From contig NC_084827.1 of assembly GCF_033115175.1 (NCBI RefSeq), positions 24,918,001-24,982,000 of the forward strand: a stretch of DNA of 64,000 nt, in the 5' to 3' direction. Under the pieces are notes generated by a model that did no database searches, was not told where the DNA came from, and saw only the letters and a list, made by a program, of their open reading frames with translations. Shown one piece after another: positions 34,636 through 46,185 of the stretch (the stretch's first letter is position 1; each line of letters begins with the position of its first letter). The stretch comes from Lepus europaeus. Its lineage: Eukaryota > Chordata > Mammalia > Lagomorpha > Leporidae. The position numbers were made by a program, and so were the translations under genes.

Positions 34636-34940
34636 ACAGGCACCATGGCACAGTGGATTATGCCATTTCATGGAATGCCCACATCCCAAACAGTAGTGCC
34701 AGCTTGAGTACCAGCTACTCTGTGCTTTGATCCTACTCCCTAATACACCTGGGAGGAAGCAGATGATGACTGAAGCGCTTGGGTCCCTGCCACCAACATA
34801 GGAGACCCAGATAGGGTTCCTGACTCCTGGCTGCAGCCTGGCCTAGCCCTGGCTGTTGTGGACATTTGGAGATAGAACCAGCAGATAGAAGCTCTCTGTC
34901 ATTCTGTGTTTCAAATAAAATCTTTTTTAAAAAAGAAAAA
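34636..34940 (+). mobile_element. C-SINE, old
   Basis: Plus strand, ACAGGCACCATGGCACAGTG head, GCTTGGGTCCCTGCCACC core, AAATAAAATC tail. Confidence 0.85.
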
Positions 34941-35404
34941 TTTCTTTAAGCAGGTTTCTGCTCATGTCACTGCTACACTCTAGAACAAGTCAAAGAGATT
35001 TATTATACAAGATTATACATTTATTTACCTAATGATTTTAAAAACTCCTAGGGTAGAAATCTATTAGTCACAAACTCAGCCTGAAAAACTTCTGAGTGTT
35101 TCTAAACTACATTCTGTGAACTGTTAATATGTATTAAAGGAAAAAAAGGAGATTAATGATGAAAGAAATTTAGGAAACATTGAGTTAAACTAAGTTAAAC
35201 AAGACTATTATACAACTTCTCTGATGCAATTATGTGTTGTAAATTTCTAAGAGGGAAGTAGAGTATGATTTATTTCCAAAAACCTGTTTAACCAAGGAAT
35301 CCTTTCATCGAGGAGGGTCATATGAAAAGTGACGATGTAATTGATTGCTCAGAGTCAGATGGGTTTTAGGGTGAAGGGAAGAAAGGTTAATAATTATGCT
35401 ACAG

Positions 35405-35634
35405 TCCTGGGAAGGCAGTGGAGGATGGCCCATGTCCTTGGGCCCTGCACCCACATGGGAGACCAGGAGGAAGCACCTGGCTCCTGGCTTCGGATTGGCG
35501 CAGTATGCCGGCCATAGGGGCCATTTGGGGGGTGAACCAACAGAAAAAGGAAGACCTTTCTCTCTGTCTCTCTCTCTCTCTCACTGTCTAACTCTGCCTG
35601 TCCAAAAAAAAAAAAAAAAAAAAAGAAGAAGAAG
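35405..35634 (+). mobile_element. C-SINE, 5'-truncated with target duplication
   Basis: Starts in mid-body (TCCTGGGAAGGCAGTGGAGG). Near-perfect duplication AATTATG(C/T)(T/C)ACAG at 35392-35404 and 35635-35647. Long A-run then (GAA)n tail. Confidence 0.92.
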
Positions 35635-36166
35635 AATTATGCCACAGCAACAGATATAAACTGCATTTGAACCAGGAAAAATAAAATGTATGATGTATGA
35701 TCACTCCACATTTTCTTTGGAAAACACTTTGAAAAAACTGATTTAATATGGTTAAGGGAAAACTTATTTTATGTTAGTGTGCATCTAATATTAGTATTTG
35801 TGTTGATAAGGATAACAACAGGAAGCTCATAAGACCATTAAGCAAATGACACATTTTTATTTTTCTAGCTCAAGGATACTTGCCATTTTTATAGCTCTTT
35901 TCCTGAAGCTGCGTAATTTGAATGACAAGGTCATGCTGCTGGGAAGAACAATACACAATGGAATCCTCACTTAGCACGTGGGATGATAACTGAAGAATGC
36001 TATCTTCTGACCTGAAAGCCACTCTGTGCAAGGTTCTACAGTTGCATAGATCAACTATCTCTTCTTTAAATGTTATAGATATTGGCTACATTATCAATGA
36101 ATTCACTTACAGAAAGCAGCAGAATCTCTGGTTTTGATGAAAGGTTCTTCATAAAACAACCTCCGT

Positions 36167-36508
36167 GGGGCCAGTGATGTAGCATAGGAGGTAAAGCTGT
36201 TGCCTACAGTGCCAGCAATCCCATATGGGTGCCAGTTTGAGTCCTGGCAGCTCCACTTCTGATCCAGCTCTCTACTATGGCCTGGGAAAGCAGTAGAAGA
36301 TGGCCCAAGTCCTTGGGCCCCTGCACCCACGTGGGAGACCTGGAATAAGCTCCTGGCTCCTGGCTTCAGATAGGCGCAGCTCCGCCCTTTGCGGCCAATT
36401 AGAGAGTGAACCAGTGGATGGAAGACCTCTCTCTCTCTCTCTCTGCCTCCCCTCTCTCTGTGTAACTCTGACTTTCAAATAAATAAATAAATCTTAAAAA
36501 AAAAAAAA
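36167..36508 (+). mobile_element. C-SINE
   Basis: Plus strand, full length, CCAGTGATGTAGCATAGGAG head, (CT)n, AAATAAATAAATAAATC tail with A-run. Flanking AACCTCC repeats. Confidence 0.92.
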
Positions 36509-36742
36509 ACCTCCATTTATGAAGTAACACAAGCTCTAGACCAACAGTGTTCATAGAAACATGATGAGAGTCACAATGCATTTATCTTACATTTTTCAAT
36601 AGACACCTTAAGTTTTTAAAACATGACAGTTATAATTTTGATAATTTAAAGTATATCCATAGTATTATTATTTTAACATACAATGTAAACATATTAGTCA
36701 CATATTTTAATTTTCTTCTTTATATTAAATCTTTGCAGTCTG

Positions 36743-37073
36743 GGAGCTGTCACTGTGGTGCACTAGGTTAAGCTGCTGCCTATGACATTGGCATCCCATA
36801 TCAGAGTACCAGTTCGAGTCTCGGTTGCTCTACTTCCAATCCAGCTCCCTGTTAATGTGGTTGGGAAGGCACTGGAAGATGGCCCAAGTACTTGGGCCCT
36901 TGCCACCCATGTGGGAGATCCAGATAGAGTTCTTGGCTCCTGGTTTTGACTTGGCCTACCTCCGGCCATTGCAGCCTTCTGAGGAGTAAACTAGCAGATG
37001 GAAGACACCCCCCCCCCACCTCGACCTCCCTCATAACTGTCTTTCAAATAAATGCATAATGCTTTTTTAAAAA
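36743..37073 (+). mobile_element. C-SINE
   Basis: Plus strand, GGAGCTGTCACTGTGGTGCA head, C-run at about 37007-37017, AAATAAATGC tail. Target duplication TTTGCAGTCTG at 36732-36742 and 37074-37084. Confidence 0.93.
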
Positions 37074-37279
37074 TTTGCAGTCTGATAATAGTCCCTCAGA
37101 GCTGTGACTACTCTTATGCCAAGCATCCATGTGGCTGGCTAGTGGCTATTATATTGGAGACAGAGTTCCAGAACTACTCTTAGACAATTTTAATTTGGCT
37201 GTTCAATACTTTCAGATATTTTTACTTAATGATTTTAAGAAAGCTTTACTATTTATTAAAGAAAATTAGATATTGAAAA

Positions 37280-37465
37280 TAACAGTAGCTGATATTTCAT
37301 GTTTTTATACATACCAGCCACCATGACAAGTGTTTTCTATATATTACCTGATGCAATTCTTGTGCCTATGCAATAGTTACTAACCTTATCTCTATTATTA
37401 AATAAGGAAGCAAGACTGAGAAACATTAAATAATGTGTCTAAGGCATTTAATTGGTAAGCTAGGG
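37280..37465 (-). mobile_element. MIR SINE fossil, first part
   Basis: The text reads as the MIR reverse complement, around the region corresponding to 'ccccattttacagatgagg..' in the consensus. It is interrupted by an opposite-strand MIR and continues at about 37700-37785. Confidence 0.55.
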
Positions 37466-37695
37466 CAATGTAATATAGTGAATAAAAGCCAGTATAATGA
37501 TGTGGTGCCCTAACTTTGAATTCCCACTCAAATGTTTAGCAAACATGATTCTGGGCAGCTTACTTACTGAGCAAAAGTAATTCATAATATTGTAAAGATT
37601 TACTGAATAATGTAAAGATTTAACACAAGATCTGTCACATATTAGACTCAATAATTACTGATTTTGTTAGTATTTCTGTTGTTGTTAGTGTTATA
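37466..37695 (+). mobile_element. MIR SINE fossil nested in an opposite-strand MIR
   Basis: Plus-strand MIR text: a start like 'atatagtgaataaaagcc', a middle 'TTCTGGGCAGCTTACTTACT' and an end 'CTCAATAATTACTG'. It is flanked on both sides by minus-strand MIR sequence. Confidence 0.5.
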
Positions 37696-37699
37696 ATAA

Positions 37700-37785
37700 G
37701 TATTATAAAGTAGCAGAGCTAGGAAACAAATTCAAGTCTCTCTGATTTTAGGAGCTACCCTTTCAATGAGAATTACAGAATTTTC
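37700..37785 (-). mobile_element. MIR SINE fossil, second part
   Basis: AGCAGAGCTAGGAAACAAA followed by CAAGTCTCTCTGATTTTAGG is the reverse-complement MIR segment that should follow 37465. Confidence 0.5.
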
Positions 37786-38089
37786 ATCCAAGCAATACAT
37801 ATTGTATTGCAGTTAATTCTGAAAAATGTGATAATATAGTAATATTATCTGATAGTTTTAATGTATATCTAGTGTGTTTGTTTTTGCTTTGGAAATTATC
37901 TATTGATAAAGCAATAGATAATGAGTACTCATGTGGTAAAACCCAACCTAGGTGAATCAATTTTAATTCTTTAGAAGAAAGGTATTATGTAAATCCAAGA
38001 GTATATAATTGTTTTAAATAATTATGACATTTTCAACTATTATGTTTGGTTGCCTCTTTAAAAACATTTATGTGGAGATGAAACCTTTA

Positions 38090-38345
38090 AAAAAAAAACC
38101 TTTCTATTTTGAAAATGTTCAAACACACAGAAAACAGAGAGAATTTCATAATGAATTCTCATGAAGCTATCATGCAGCTTCAACAATTTACAGTATAATT
38201 TTAATTTCATCTATGCCCTTTCCACCTAAACCCTCACCACTATCACCATTATTGTCTCTAATGTATTATTTTAAAGAAAATTCCAGATGTCACATTATTT
38301 TAGCTCTAAATATGGTATTATGTGTCTCTGAAAGATAAGGATGTC
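38090..38345. mobile_element. L1 (L1ME-like) 3'-region fossil
   Basis: AAAATGTTCAAACACACAG followed by CAGCTTCAACAATTTACAG and CTGAAAGATAAGGATG resembles the 3' part of an old L1ME element. Degenerate, no coding capacity. Strand not assigned firmly. Confidence 0.45.
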
Positions 38346-38499
38346 CCGTGGAACATTTCAGAACTATGCTAACAGTGCTTTTGTCCATGAGGAAGCTTTT
38401 ATCTGGGAATCCCAGTTTTAATTCTCCTTAATTGCCAGGCCAAAGAAATTTCCAAGATGTAGCACTGATACCAGAATTTTATTTGGTCTTAGACAATGG

Positions 38500-38990
38500 T
38501 ATTCAAAATTTTTCCTCTCAAGATCTCTTTATGAACTCAAATAATTGAAGGATCTCATAGAGTTTTGGTGTGTGTGAATCTTATGTATTGGTATTTTTTA
38601 TTAAAAATTAACACTTTAAAATGTTCAAATAATATTAATTTTAAAATAAAAATAAAGTGTAGTTAAAACGTGGAGTCTGGGGCCTTATATAAACCAGTTA
38701 CATATTAACATGAATAATAGACTTGTATATAAATAGCTTTATTTTTTCAAAACAAAAATAAGCTCATGAAAAGAGTGGCATGTTTTACATTTTGTAAATC
38801 TCATTAAGATCTGCTTAATGGAATTCATTTGAATTCTTCTAACCACTTTTGAATTCAATTTATTGCAATATATTGTGTTTTGGTTCATGAAGTACAATTA
38901 GTTTAAAAAAGATCCATCAATATAAGCTAAAAATACAGGTGTAAGTTTGAAGAGGGATAGAGTATTTTGATAGTCAAAGGATTTCCCTGC
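38500..38990. mobile_element. Ancient DNA-transposon-like interspersed repeat
   Basis: It contains the recurring mammalian repeat text 'TCTTTATGAACTCAAATAAT', 'GATCTCATAGAGTTTTGGTG' and 'AAAGAGTGGCATGTTTTACA'. I recall this as a common ancient element, probably hAT-type, but cannot name the family with certainty. Confidence 0.35.
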
Positions 38991-39219
38991 TGATTATTTA
39001 TGATTTACAAAGTAAAAAAGTTTTAATTTTACAGTGAAGAACTCTACTGGATTCCACCTTAGCCAAGCTGACATCACCCAAATAGTAAACTGACAGTCTG
39101 TGCCACTGGTGTAGTGCCTAAGGGCACAATATTGCTTATCTTGTATTCTTGTCAAAAGATTCATAACCTGTATCTCATCACTAAAAAACTTGGCCTGAAC
39201 TTAAAAGAATTACTGTTGT

Positions 39220-39528
39220 CGGGGCACTAGGTTAATTCTCCGCCTGTGGCGCCAGCATCCCATGTGGGCACTGGTTCTAGTCCCGGCTGCTCCTCTTCCG
39301 GTCCAGCTCTCTGCTGTGGCCTGGGAGAGCAGTGGAGGACTACCCAAGTGCTTGGGCCCCGGCACCAGCGTGGGTGACCAGAGGGAGGCACCTGGCTCCT
39401 GGCTTCAGACTGGTGCAGTGCCGGCCATAGCGGCCATTTGGGGAGTGAATCAACGGAAGGAAGACCTTTCTCTCTGTCTCCCTCTCTCACTGTCTATAAC
39501 TCTACCCATCAAATTAAAAAAAAAAAGA
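39220..39528 (+). mobile_element. C-SINE with shortened head
   Basis: Plus strand, GGGGCACTAGGTTAATTCTC: part of the usual head is missing. GCTTGGGCCCCGGCACC core, short A tail. Confidence 0.9.
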
Positions 39529-39536
39529 CACTGTTT

Positions 39537-39808
39537 GCGAGAGAGAAAATACTTCTAGCCACTGGTTCATTCCCCAAATGCCTGCAATAGCCAGGGCTTG
39601 ATCACACTGAAGCCAAGAGCCCAGAACTCCATCCAGATCTCCCACATGAGTAGCAGGGACCCAAGTACTTGGGCCATCATCTGCCACCTTCCCAGCCTGT
39701 TAACAGGAAGCAAGATTGAAAACAATAGTGGGGACTCAAACCAGCACTCCAGGATGGGATGTGGACATGCTAAGCTTTTATTTAACCTGCTGCAGTACAG
39801 CACTCACC
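39537..39808 (-). mobile_element. C-SINE, old, tail missing
   Basis: Minus strand body CCACTGGTTCATTCCCC to CAGTACAGCACTCACC. No A-rich tail on the left, where the preceding plus SINE ends. Confidence 0.82.
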
Positions 39809-40059
39809 AAAAGGCTAAAAATTTTGCCTTCCTATAAAGTAAGTGGCATATGATTTAGGGCCTGAATGTTAAGCCTTGTCTAATGGAAGTATAATGGAAG
39901 CTGCATGTGTAATTTCTTATTTTCTGGTATCCACATTAAAAAATACATATACATTATATAAAGTTAATTTTAGTAATATTTTATATTTAACCCAATATAT
40001 CCAAAATGCAAGCTGACTTCAAGATGTTCATGGAAAAATGGAATCAAAAGATAAAAATT

Positions 40060-40370
40060 GGGACCAGCACTGTGGCATAGTGGGTAAAGGCACTACCTGC
40101 AGTGCCAGCATCCCCTATGGGTGCGGTTCAAGTCCCAGATGCTCTACTTCCTATCCATCTCTCTGCTAAGGCCTAGGAAAGCAGTGGAATATAGCCCAAG
40201 TGCCTGGGCCCCTGCACCCATGTTAGAGACCTGGAAGAAGCTCCTGGATCCTGTCTTCAAATTGGTCCAGCTCTTGCCTTTGTGGCCATTTGGAGAGTGA
40301 ACCAGTGTATGGAAGACTCTCTCTCTCTCTCTGTAAATCTGTCTTTCAAATAAATAAATTAATTTAAAAA
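40060..40370 (+). mobile_element. C-SINE, first insertion at a reused target
   Basis: Plus strand, GGGACCAGCACTGTGGCATA head, AAATAAATAAATTAA tail. Flanked by AAAAGATAAAAATT at 40046-40059 and 40371-40384. Confidence 0.93.
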
Positions 40371-40384
40371 AAAAGATAAAAATT

Positions 40385-40695
40385 GAGGCGGGCACTGTGG
40401 CACAGCAGGTTAATGCCCTGGCTTGAAGCACTGGCATCCCACATGGGCACTGGTTCTAGTCCCGGCTGCTCCTCTTCCGATTCGGCTCTCTGCTATGGCC
40501 TGGGTCAGCAGTAGAAGACAGCCCAAGTCCTTGGGCCCCTGCACATGAGTGGGAGACCCAGAAGAAGCTCCTGGCTCCTGGCTTCAGATCGGCACAGCTC
40601 CGGCCACCTGGGGCGTGAACCAGTGGATGGAAGACCTTTCACTCTGTCTCTACCTCTCTCTGTAATTCTGCCTTTCAAATAAATAAATCTTTTAA
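40385..40695 (+). mobile_element. C-SINE, second insertion at the same target
   Basis: Plus strand, AGGCGGGCACTGTGGCACAG head. Flanked by the same AAAAGATAAAAATT at 40371-40384 and 40696-40709. Confidence 0.93.
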
Positions 40696-40840
40696 AAAAG
40701 ATAAAAATTAACAATATAAATTTTATTTCTCAACAAAATCTCCACCAAGTGCCAGACAATTTTGTAAACAATGACACCAGCCATTTAATCCATTTCTAAT
40801 AAACTGAGGGTCATAAAATTTAATCATGTCAGTGCAGTCC

Positions 40841-40899
40841 TTTTTTTTTTTTTTTTTTTTTTTTTGGTAGTTTACTTACTTATTTGAAAGGCAGAATTT
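40841..40899 (-). mobile_element. C-SINE tail fragment with T25 run
   Basis: Twenty-five T followed by TTACTTATTTGAAAGGCAGA, the tail side of a minus-strand SINE. The body is missing. Confidence 0.7.
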
Positions 40900-41024
40900 A
40901 AAGTGCTGCATGTGAATGAGAACCCTTTTGGATTCGATTCTTCTTATTTTCCAGATAAGTGAAGTAGCTTGATGAGCGTGAGCCTGCAAACTTGAGATAC
41001 ATGTGTTGGCCTCTATTTTTTTCC

Positions 41025-41082
41025 TATGAGTTCAAGTCTCCTAACTCCTGGTTTAGTGGGCTTTCCATTACACCAGTTGCCT
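41025..41082 (-). mobile_element. MIR SINE fragment
   Basis: GAGTTCAAGTCTCCTAACTC followed by CCATTACACCAGTTGCCT looks like the 3' part of a minus-strand MIR, next to an old SINE. Confidence 0.4.
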
Positions 41083-41084
41083 GA

Positions 41085-41345
41085 GAAATTTGCCATTTTG
41101 CAGATGCATCCCATATCAGAGTGCCTAGTTTTGAGTCCCACTTCTACTTCTAGCTTCTTGCTAATGCACAGCCTGAGAGGTAGGAGACATTGGTGATGTT
41201 TCAAATACTTGGGTCCCTGTCACTCATGTAGGAGACCCATTTAGTTCCTGATTCTTTGCTCCACTCTGGCCCAGGCCTAGTTATTGTAGACATTTGAGAA
41301 GTGAAGTAGCAGACAGAAGATCTCTCTCAGTCTCTCTCAGTACAC
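41085..41345 (+). mobile_element. C-SINE, old
   Basis: Plus strand, diverged: TACTTGGGTCCCTGTCACTC core and CTCTCTCAG end; no clear A tail. Confidence 0.75.
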
Positions 41346-42251
41346 ACAGAAGAGATTCCTAACTTAGAGAAGCCTTCCTGGAAGTAGAGATACCTAAGCC
41401 AAGACATTAAGTGTGACTTGCAATTGGCTAGGGGTAAAGGAAGTGGGAGATAAGAAATGTCAAAGTGAAGAGTCAGAAGGGAAAAGGCCTCAGTGGTGAG
41501 AGAACATTCATTCAAGGAACTGATGAGTTTCAGGAAGGATCCCTGTAAACTGAGGCAGGTGCGGTGGACGCATGCTGTGCAGATCATGAATTTCATGGGA
41601 GGGGAATGGAAGATACTGAAGGGGTTTTGAGTAGCTTGTGACAAAACCTGGTATACATTGCAGGGAGATCCTGGGACTGCAGTGTTGAATATGAATCAGA
41701 GAAAGACGAGAGATCCACTAATTAGCAGTTTTGCAATTATCGCAATGATGCAAGTTAGGCATCTGATCTAGAATGGTGGTCACGGGGACTGGTGAGAGCA
41801 GAAAGGGAGAAGGGTAGCAGGAAGAAGGGTCAAAATTCACAGGGTGTGGTGGTGACCAAGGTCAAGGCAGGGGATGTAACACTGAGTGAGCTAAATACAG
41901 GGCCAAGGATTGGACCTGTGAGGCCATGTCTCATTCACTCTTGACTCCCCACCACCTAGCAGACTCTCATGCATGACAGGGTGGGAAGCAAATGTTTGGG
42001 GACTGAAAGGATAAAGATGGATTTATTGACTGACTGACTAAATGAATTCATTAATTAGAAAGCAGAGAACTTGAAAAGAGAGATAAAAGTAAAGAACAAA
42101 CATTGGTAAAGAAAAAGAAAGCTCAGTTTGAATAATTAAAACATTCCCATCTGGATTGAGAATATTTTGAGTTCTGAATCATGAGCTTAAGGGATTTAAA
42201 TAAAACAGTGAAGTTTTGTACCAGTGAATTGCTCACTGTAAAGAAAATGCA
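41346..42251. other. Intergenic, probably ancient repeat
   Basis: The G-rich text at about 41380-41900 (for example GAAGGGGTTTTGAGTAGCTT) resembles a common ancient mammalian repeat I cannot name. The 105-codon minus-strand frame at 41644-41327 starts inside it and is not credible. Confidence 0.4.
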
Positions 42252-42590
42252 GGGCCGGCGCCATGGTGCAGTAGGATAATCCTCTGCCTGCGGTGCCAGA
42301 GTCCCACACATGGGCATCGGTTCTAGTCCTGGCCGCTCCTCTTCCAGTCCAGCTCTCTGCTACAGCCTGGGAAAGCAGTAGAGGATGGCCCAAGTGCTTT
42401 GGCCCCTGTACCCACATGGGAGAGACCAGAAAGAAGCTCCTGGCTCCTAGCTTCGGATGGGCACAGCTCCAGTCGCTGAGGCCATTTGGGGAGTGAACCA
42501 GTGGATGGAAGACCTTTCTCTCTGTCTCTCCCTTTCACTGTCTATAACTCTACCTCTCAAATAAAAATAAATAAAATATTAAAAAAGAAG
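42252..42590 (+). mobile_element. C-SINE
   Basis: Plus strand, full length, GGGCCGGCGCCATGGTGCAG head, AAATAAAAATAAATAAAA tail, flanking GAAAATGCA repeats. Confidence 0.94.
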
Positions 42591-43012
42591 ATGAAAATGC
42601 ACACATACACATCAAGGAAAACTGGATCATTGAAAGCAAATACCATGTAAGAAATGCATGTTAAGTAAAAACACTCTATGTGATGGGATTTATCCTAAGA
42701 ACATATAACTACACATTAGTTATTTCTTGTTTGAACTAGTACAAAATCAAACTAGTATAAATTAATATTAAATTTAAAAACCAGTTTCAGCTAGTGATCA
42801 ATGTGTACTTACCTTCCTCTTTCATAAAAAAAGAAATATTAAAGAGAATAACAAAGCAAACTATGTGTAAATAGACAAGTATTGACTAAAATTGTAAATA
42901 CTCAATTTTTAAAATTTGCAAAACCTGGCTCAAATATGACAGACCACTTTCCCTGATTCTTTCCCATAGACATGAGCAAACAGGAATTCACACAGTTCCT
43001 CCGCACCTGTGA
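42591..43012. other. Intergenic, nothing recognised
   Basis: AT-rich, no open frames of note, ending at the MER20-like fossil. Confidence 0.55.
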
Positions 43013-43185
43013 AGATAGTAAGGTATCTTACAACACTTTTGATTGTCACAATGTGGGGTGCTACTGGCATTTAGTGGATATAGATCAGAAATGTTGCTGA
43101 GCATCCTACAATGCACAGGAAATCTCCTCAAAATAATTAGGCAGTCCAGAACGTCCACAGTGCCAAGGTGCAGCAATCTGGTATT
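43013..43185. mobile_element. MER20-like hAT transposon fossil
   Basis: GGGGTGCTACTGGCATTTAG followed by GCATCCTACAATGCACAGG is the diagnostic MER20 core. No coding capacity. Confidence 0.75.
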
Positions 43186-43779
43186 TGGTTCCTGAAATCT
43201 ACATAGGGGCAGACCTCATCATTGACTGCGATTTAATCGCAGTGAAGAGTGAGGAAACAGTTCCCACATACATCAGAGTCCGTTAACTTGGCACCACTTA
43301 AAGGAAGACTGGCTTTCTTCAGTTCTCAGCTGAAGTTTAACTGTGATATAGCAAGAAAGGGAAAGTGTTTTCATTTAATGTTTTATAAAGCATTTTCTAT
43401 TTAGAAATAGGTTTTTCCTTTGATTTCCTCTTCCCAAGGCCAAATATTTACATTCAAAGTGCCTGCGACTGGACTTCCCATCTTTTTTCCAAAATCTATC
43501 TCTTCCTCACTCCATTTTGCTATTAATGGAATTATTATCTTTTGCTACTCCTTCTCCTTAAGACCCCCAATGGATTGTCAAATCCTGGTGATTCTAATCC
43601 TGCTCTGTTTATGACATCAATTCATTCCTTCATACTCTCAATGCAACATCCCTAATCCATGTCTTATAACATTTCACGGATCATAACAGTAGCTTCACAG
43701 TGGACACAGAATCCCTGCCACATAATCTTAGGCATATATATAATAAATGAAACCTGTTTACTGGTAAGTCTTTTCACAA

Positions 43780-44060
43780 CTCTGCTTATGTAAATTCTTT
43801 GCTCCAAAGCCCATTATTTCCCCATTGCCTCTTGAATAACCTGGCCCCATTGTACTCTAGTTTCTGAATTAGTCACTGGTCTCCTCCACATGACAAATGT
43901 TCCTCCCAAGCAGCATTCCTGCATTTCCCAACTGCCACCTTCTTCACATGCTTCACTCACCAGGAACCTCTTCATGACTCACCATGCTGCCTGCCTTTCC
44001 AGGACTGCCCAGCCTTAATGCCACCTTTTCCACAAAGTCTTCCCTGGAGCTTCCATGATA
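43780..44060. mobile_element. L2-like LINE fossil
   Basis: GCCTCTTGAATAACCTGGCC followed by CCACCTTTTCCACAAAGTCT and CCCTGGAGC resembles the L2 3' end. An 18-base T-run follows at 44064-44081. Confidence 0.5.
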
Positions 44061-44269
44061 GGGTTTTTTTTTTTTTTTTTTCCCCCTTAATATCCCAGTA
44101 TGGAAATGATTTCCAAATGCCAGTTCACAAGCAATCAGTAACAAACATTTTTCTCCTGGCTGTGACAAAATGAAATGAATTTCTTTAGGTAGGCATATTC
44201 ATTCAGATCAAACCACTAACCCTTTGTTCTGACATCACATCCAGCCTAACTTTCTGTGTTACGATATCC

Positions 44270-44588
44270 TGGGGGCCAGCATTGTGGCGTACTGGGTAAA
44301 GGCGCTGCCTGAGACGCTGGCATCCTGTACGGGAGCTGGTTTGGGTCCGGGCTGCTCCACTTCTGCTCCAGCTCTCTGCTTATGTGCCTGAGCAAGCAAT
44401 AGAGGATGGACTAAGTCCTTGGGCCCCTGTACCCATATGGGAGGCTCAGAAGAAGCTCCTGGCCCCTGGCTTTAGCTGGCCTAGCCCTGATCATTGTGAA
44501 ATTTGAGGAATGAACCAGTGGATGAAGATTTCCCTCTTTGTTTCTAACTCTGCTTTTAAAATAAATAAACAAATCTTTTCAAAAAAAG
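44270..44588 (+). mobile_element. C-SINE
   Basis: Plus strand, GGGGGCCAGCATTGTGGCGT head, CCTTGGGCCCCTGTACCC core, AAATAAATAAACAAATC tail. Confidence 0.92.
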
Positions 44589-45221
44589 AATTTTAAATCC
44601 TGCCTCTTTAATGAGCAAGTTGATTTAAAAAATAATTACATGTCAAAAAAAAAAAAAAAGGTTTTAAGGGAAATTTTACTGGGTCATGAAATCCAAAAGC
44701 TTCTTTTATGTATCAGTAAGTGATCAAGTTTTTGGTTTTTATCTTTTGAAACCTCTTTCCTTTTGGATTTGAGGTAGCTATTGGTACTTGATGGTTAACT
44801 GTAGTGGACACTGCAAGGCATCACCCACATCCTCATTCCAAGTGGCCTGTGACACCAGCTGCCGGGAAGGCTGCTGGCAGATAGCCCCTTCAGGGCCGCT
44901 GCAATTGCAGAGAACCACCTCAAACGAGGCCATGCCCTTTTCTTGGCAGCTCACAGCCAAGACTAATTAAAATCATCTAGGAATACCCTGCAGGGACATC
45001 CTAGCTCCAGAGGTTCTCCTGGATGGACCAAAACAATTGCTACGTCTGCTTCACAACTCTACTTTCCTTCTGCCTGCTCCTGCTTTCTTCCTCCCTCAAT
45101 AGGGACAGATCCCGGGGCACATCCGCATACAGTCTAACCATGAAACCACCCTTAAAATTGGATTTTATGGTTTCCAACCCGCTTTGTTAGGTCTTTGAAA
45201 CCTAAAAGCATGTTCTTTGTT
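44589..45221. other. Intergenic; C/G-balanced block at 44760-45190
   Basis: This block contains two overlapping 60-codon frames on opposite strands. The sequence around CCTGCAGGGACATCCTAGC looks like an unnamed ancient LTR-type repeat. No coding evidence. Confidence 0.35.
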
Positions 45222-45549
45222 TTTTAAGAATTATTTATTTGAAAGGCAGACACACACACACACACACACACACAGAGAGAGAAAGAGAGAGAGAGGTTTT
45301 CTATCTGCTGCTTCATTTCCCAAATGGCTGCAATGGTCAGGGCTTGATGGATCTGAAGCAAGAAGCCAGGAGCTCTTCCTGGTCTCCCACATGATTACAG
45401 GGGCCCAAGAACTTGGGCCATCTTCTGATGCTTTCCCAGGTGCCTTAGCAGGGAGCTGGATCAGAAGTGGAGCATCTGGGAATCAAACCAGTGCCCATAT
45501 GGAATGCTGGCACCACAGGATTTATCCACTATGCCACATGCTGAGCCCT
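45222..45549 (-). mobile_element. C-SINE with internal (CA)n
   Basis: Minus strand, TTATTTATTTGAAAGGCAGA, then (CA)12 at 45251-45274 within the usual purine tract, head CCACATGCTGAGCCC. Confidence 0.9.
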
Positions 45550-45845
45550 ATAGCTATGTTCTTAATCTTCTTGTCCTCCCAAAAATCTTTACTCTGTATG
45601 TACCTTAATCATAATAGATACTTGATGCAATAAGAGAGATTGATTAAGGCAGATCCTCTTGCTGGAAACCATAATTCTCCTGAGGAAAGAAGAAAGACTA
45701 AACAGACATGGCTAACAAACTTAGTATTCGTGTTTCTCTTACTGTGACTATATCATACAGGTTCTACTTTAACATTGGTAAATTCTTACATTGGATTTAT
45801 AAGCTGACACAAGAAACACAATTTAAAATGTCAAAATGTTCTGGA

Positions 45846-46105
45846 GGGTGCTGGCACTGTGGCATAGCAGGTAAAGCTGCCACCTGCAGTGCCAGCATCT
45901 CATATGGGCAACAGTTCGAGTCCCCGCTGCTCCACTTCTGATCCAGCTCTCTGCTATGGCCTGGGCAAGCAGCAGAACACGGCCCAAATGCTTGGGCCCT
46001 TACACCTACATGGAAGATCCAGAGGAAGCTCCTGGCTCCCGGCTTTGGATCAGCCCAGCTCCAGCCATTGTAGTCATTTGGAGAGTGAACCAGTGGATGG
46101 AAGAT

Positions 46106-46136
<31 letters not shown>

Positions 46137-46185
46137 GCCTCTCTATAACTCTGTCTTTCAAATAAATGAATAAATTTTAAAAAAA
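45846..46185 (+). mobile_element. C-SINE
   Basis: Plus strand, GGTGCTGGCACTGTGGCATA head, GCTTGGGCCCTTACACC core, AAATAAATGAATAAA tail. Confidence 0.92.

Noticed and set aside
40046-40709. Three equally spaced identical 14-mers considered as a CRISPR-like array
   Set aside because: The intervals are C-SINEs and the 14-mers are target-site duplications. This is vertebrate DNA.
45241-45290. (CA)n with purine tract considered as a possible Z-DNA regulatory element
   Set aside because: It lies inside the variable purine tract of a C-SINE, and nothing else supports regulation.
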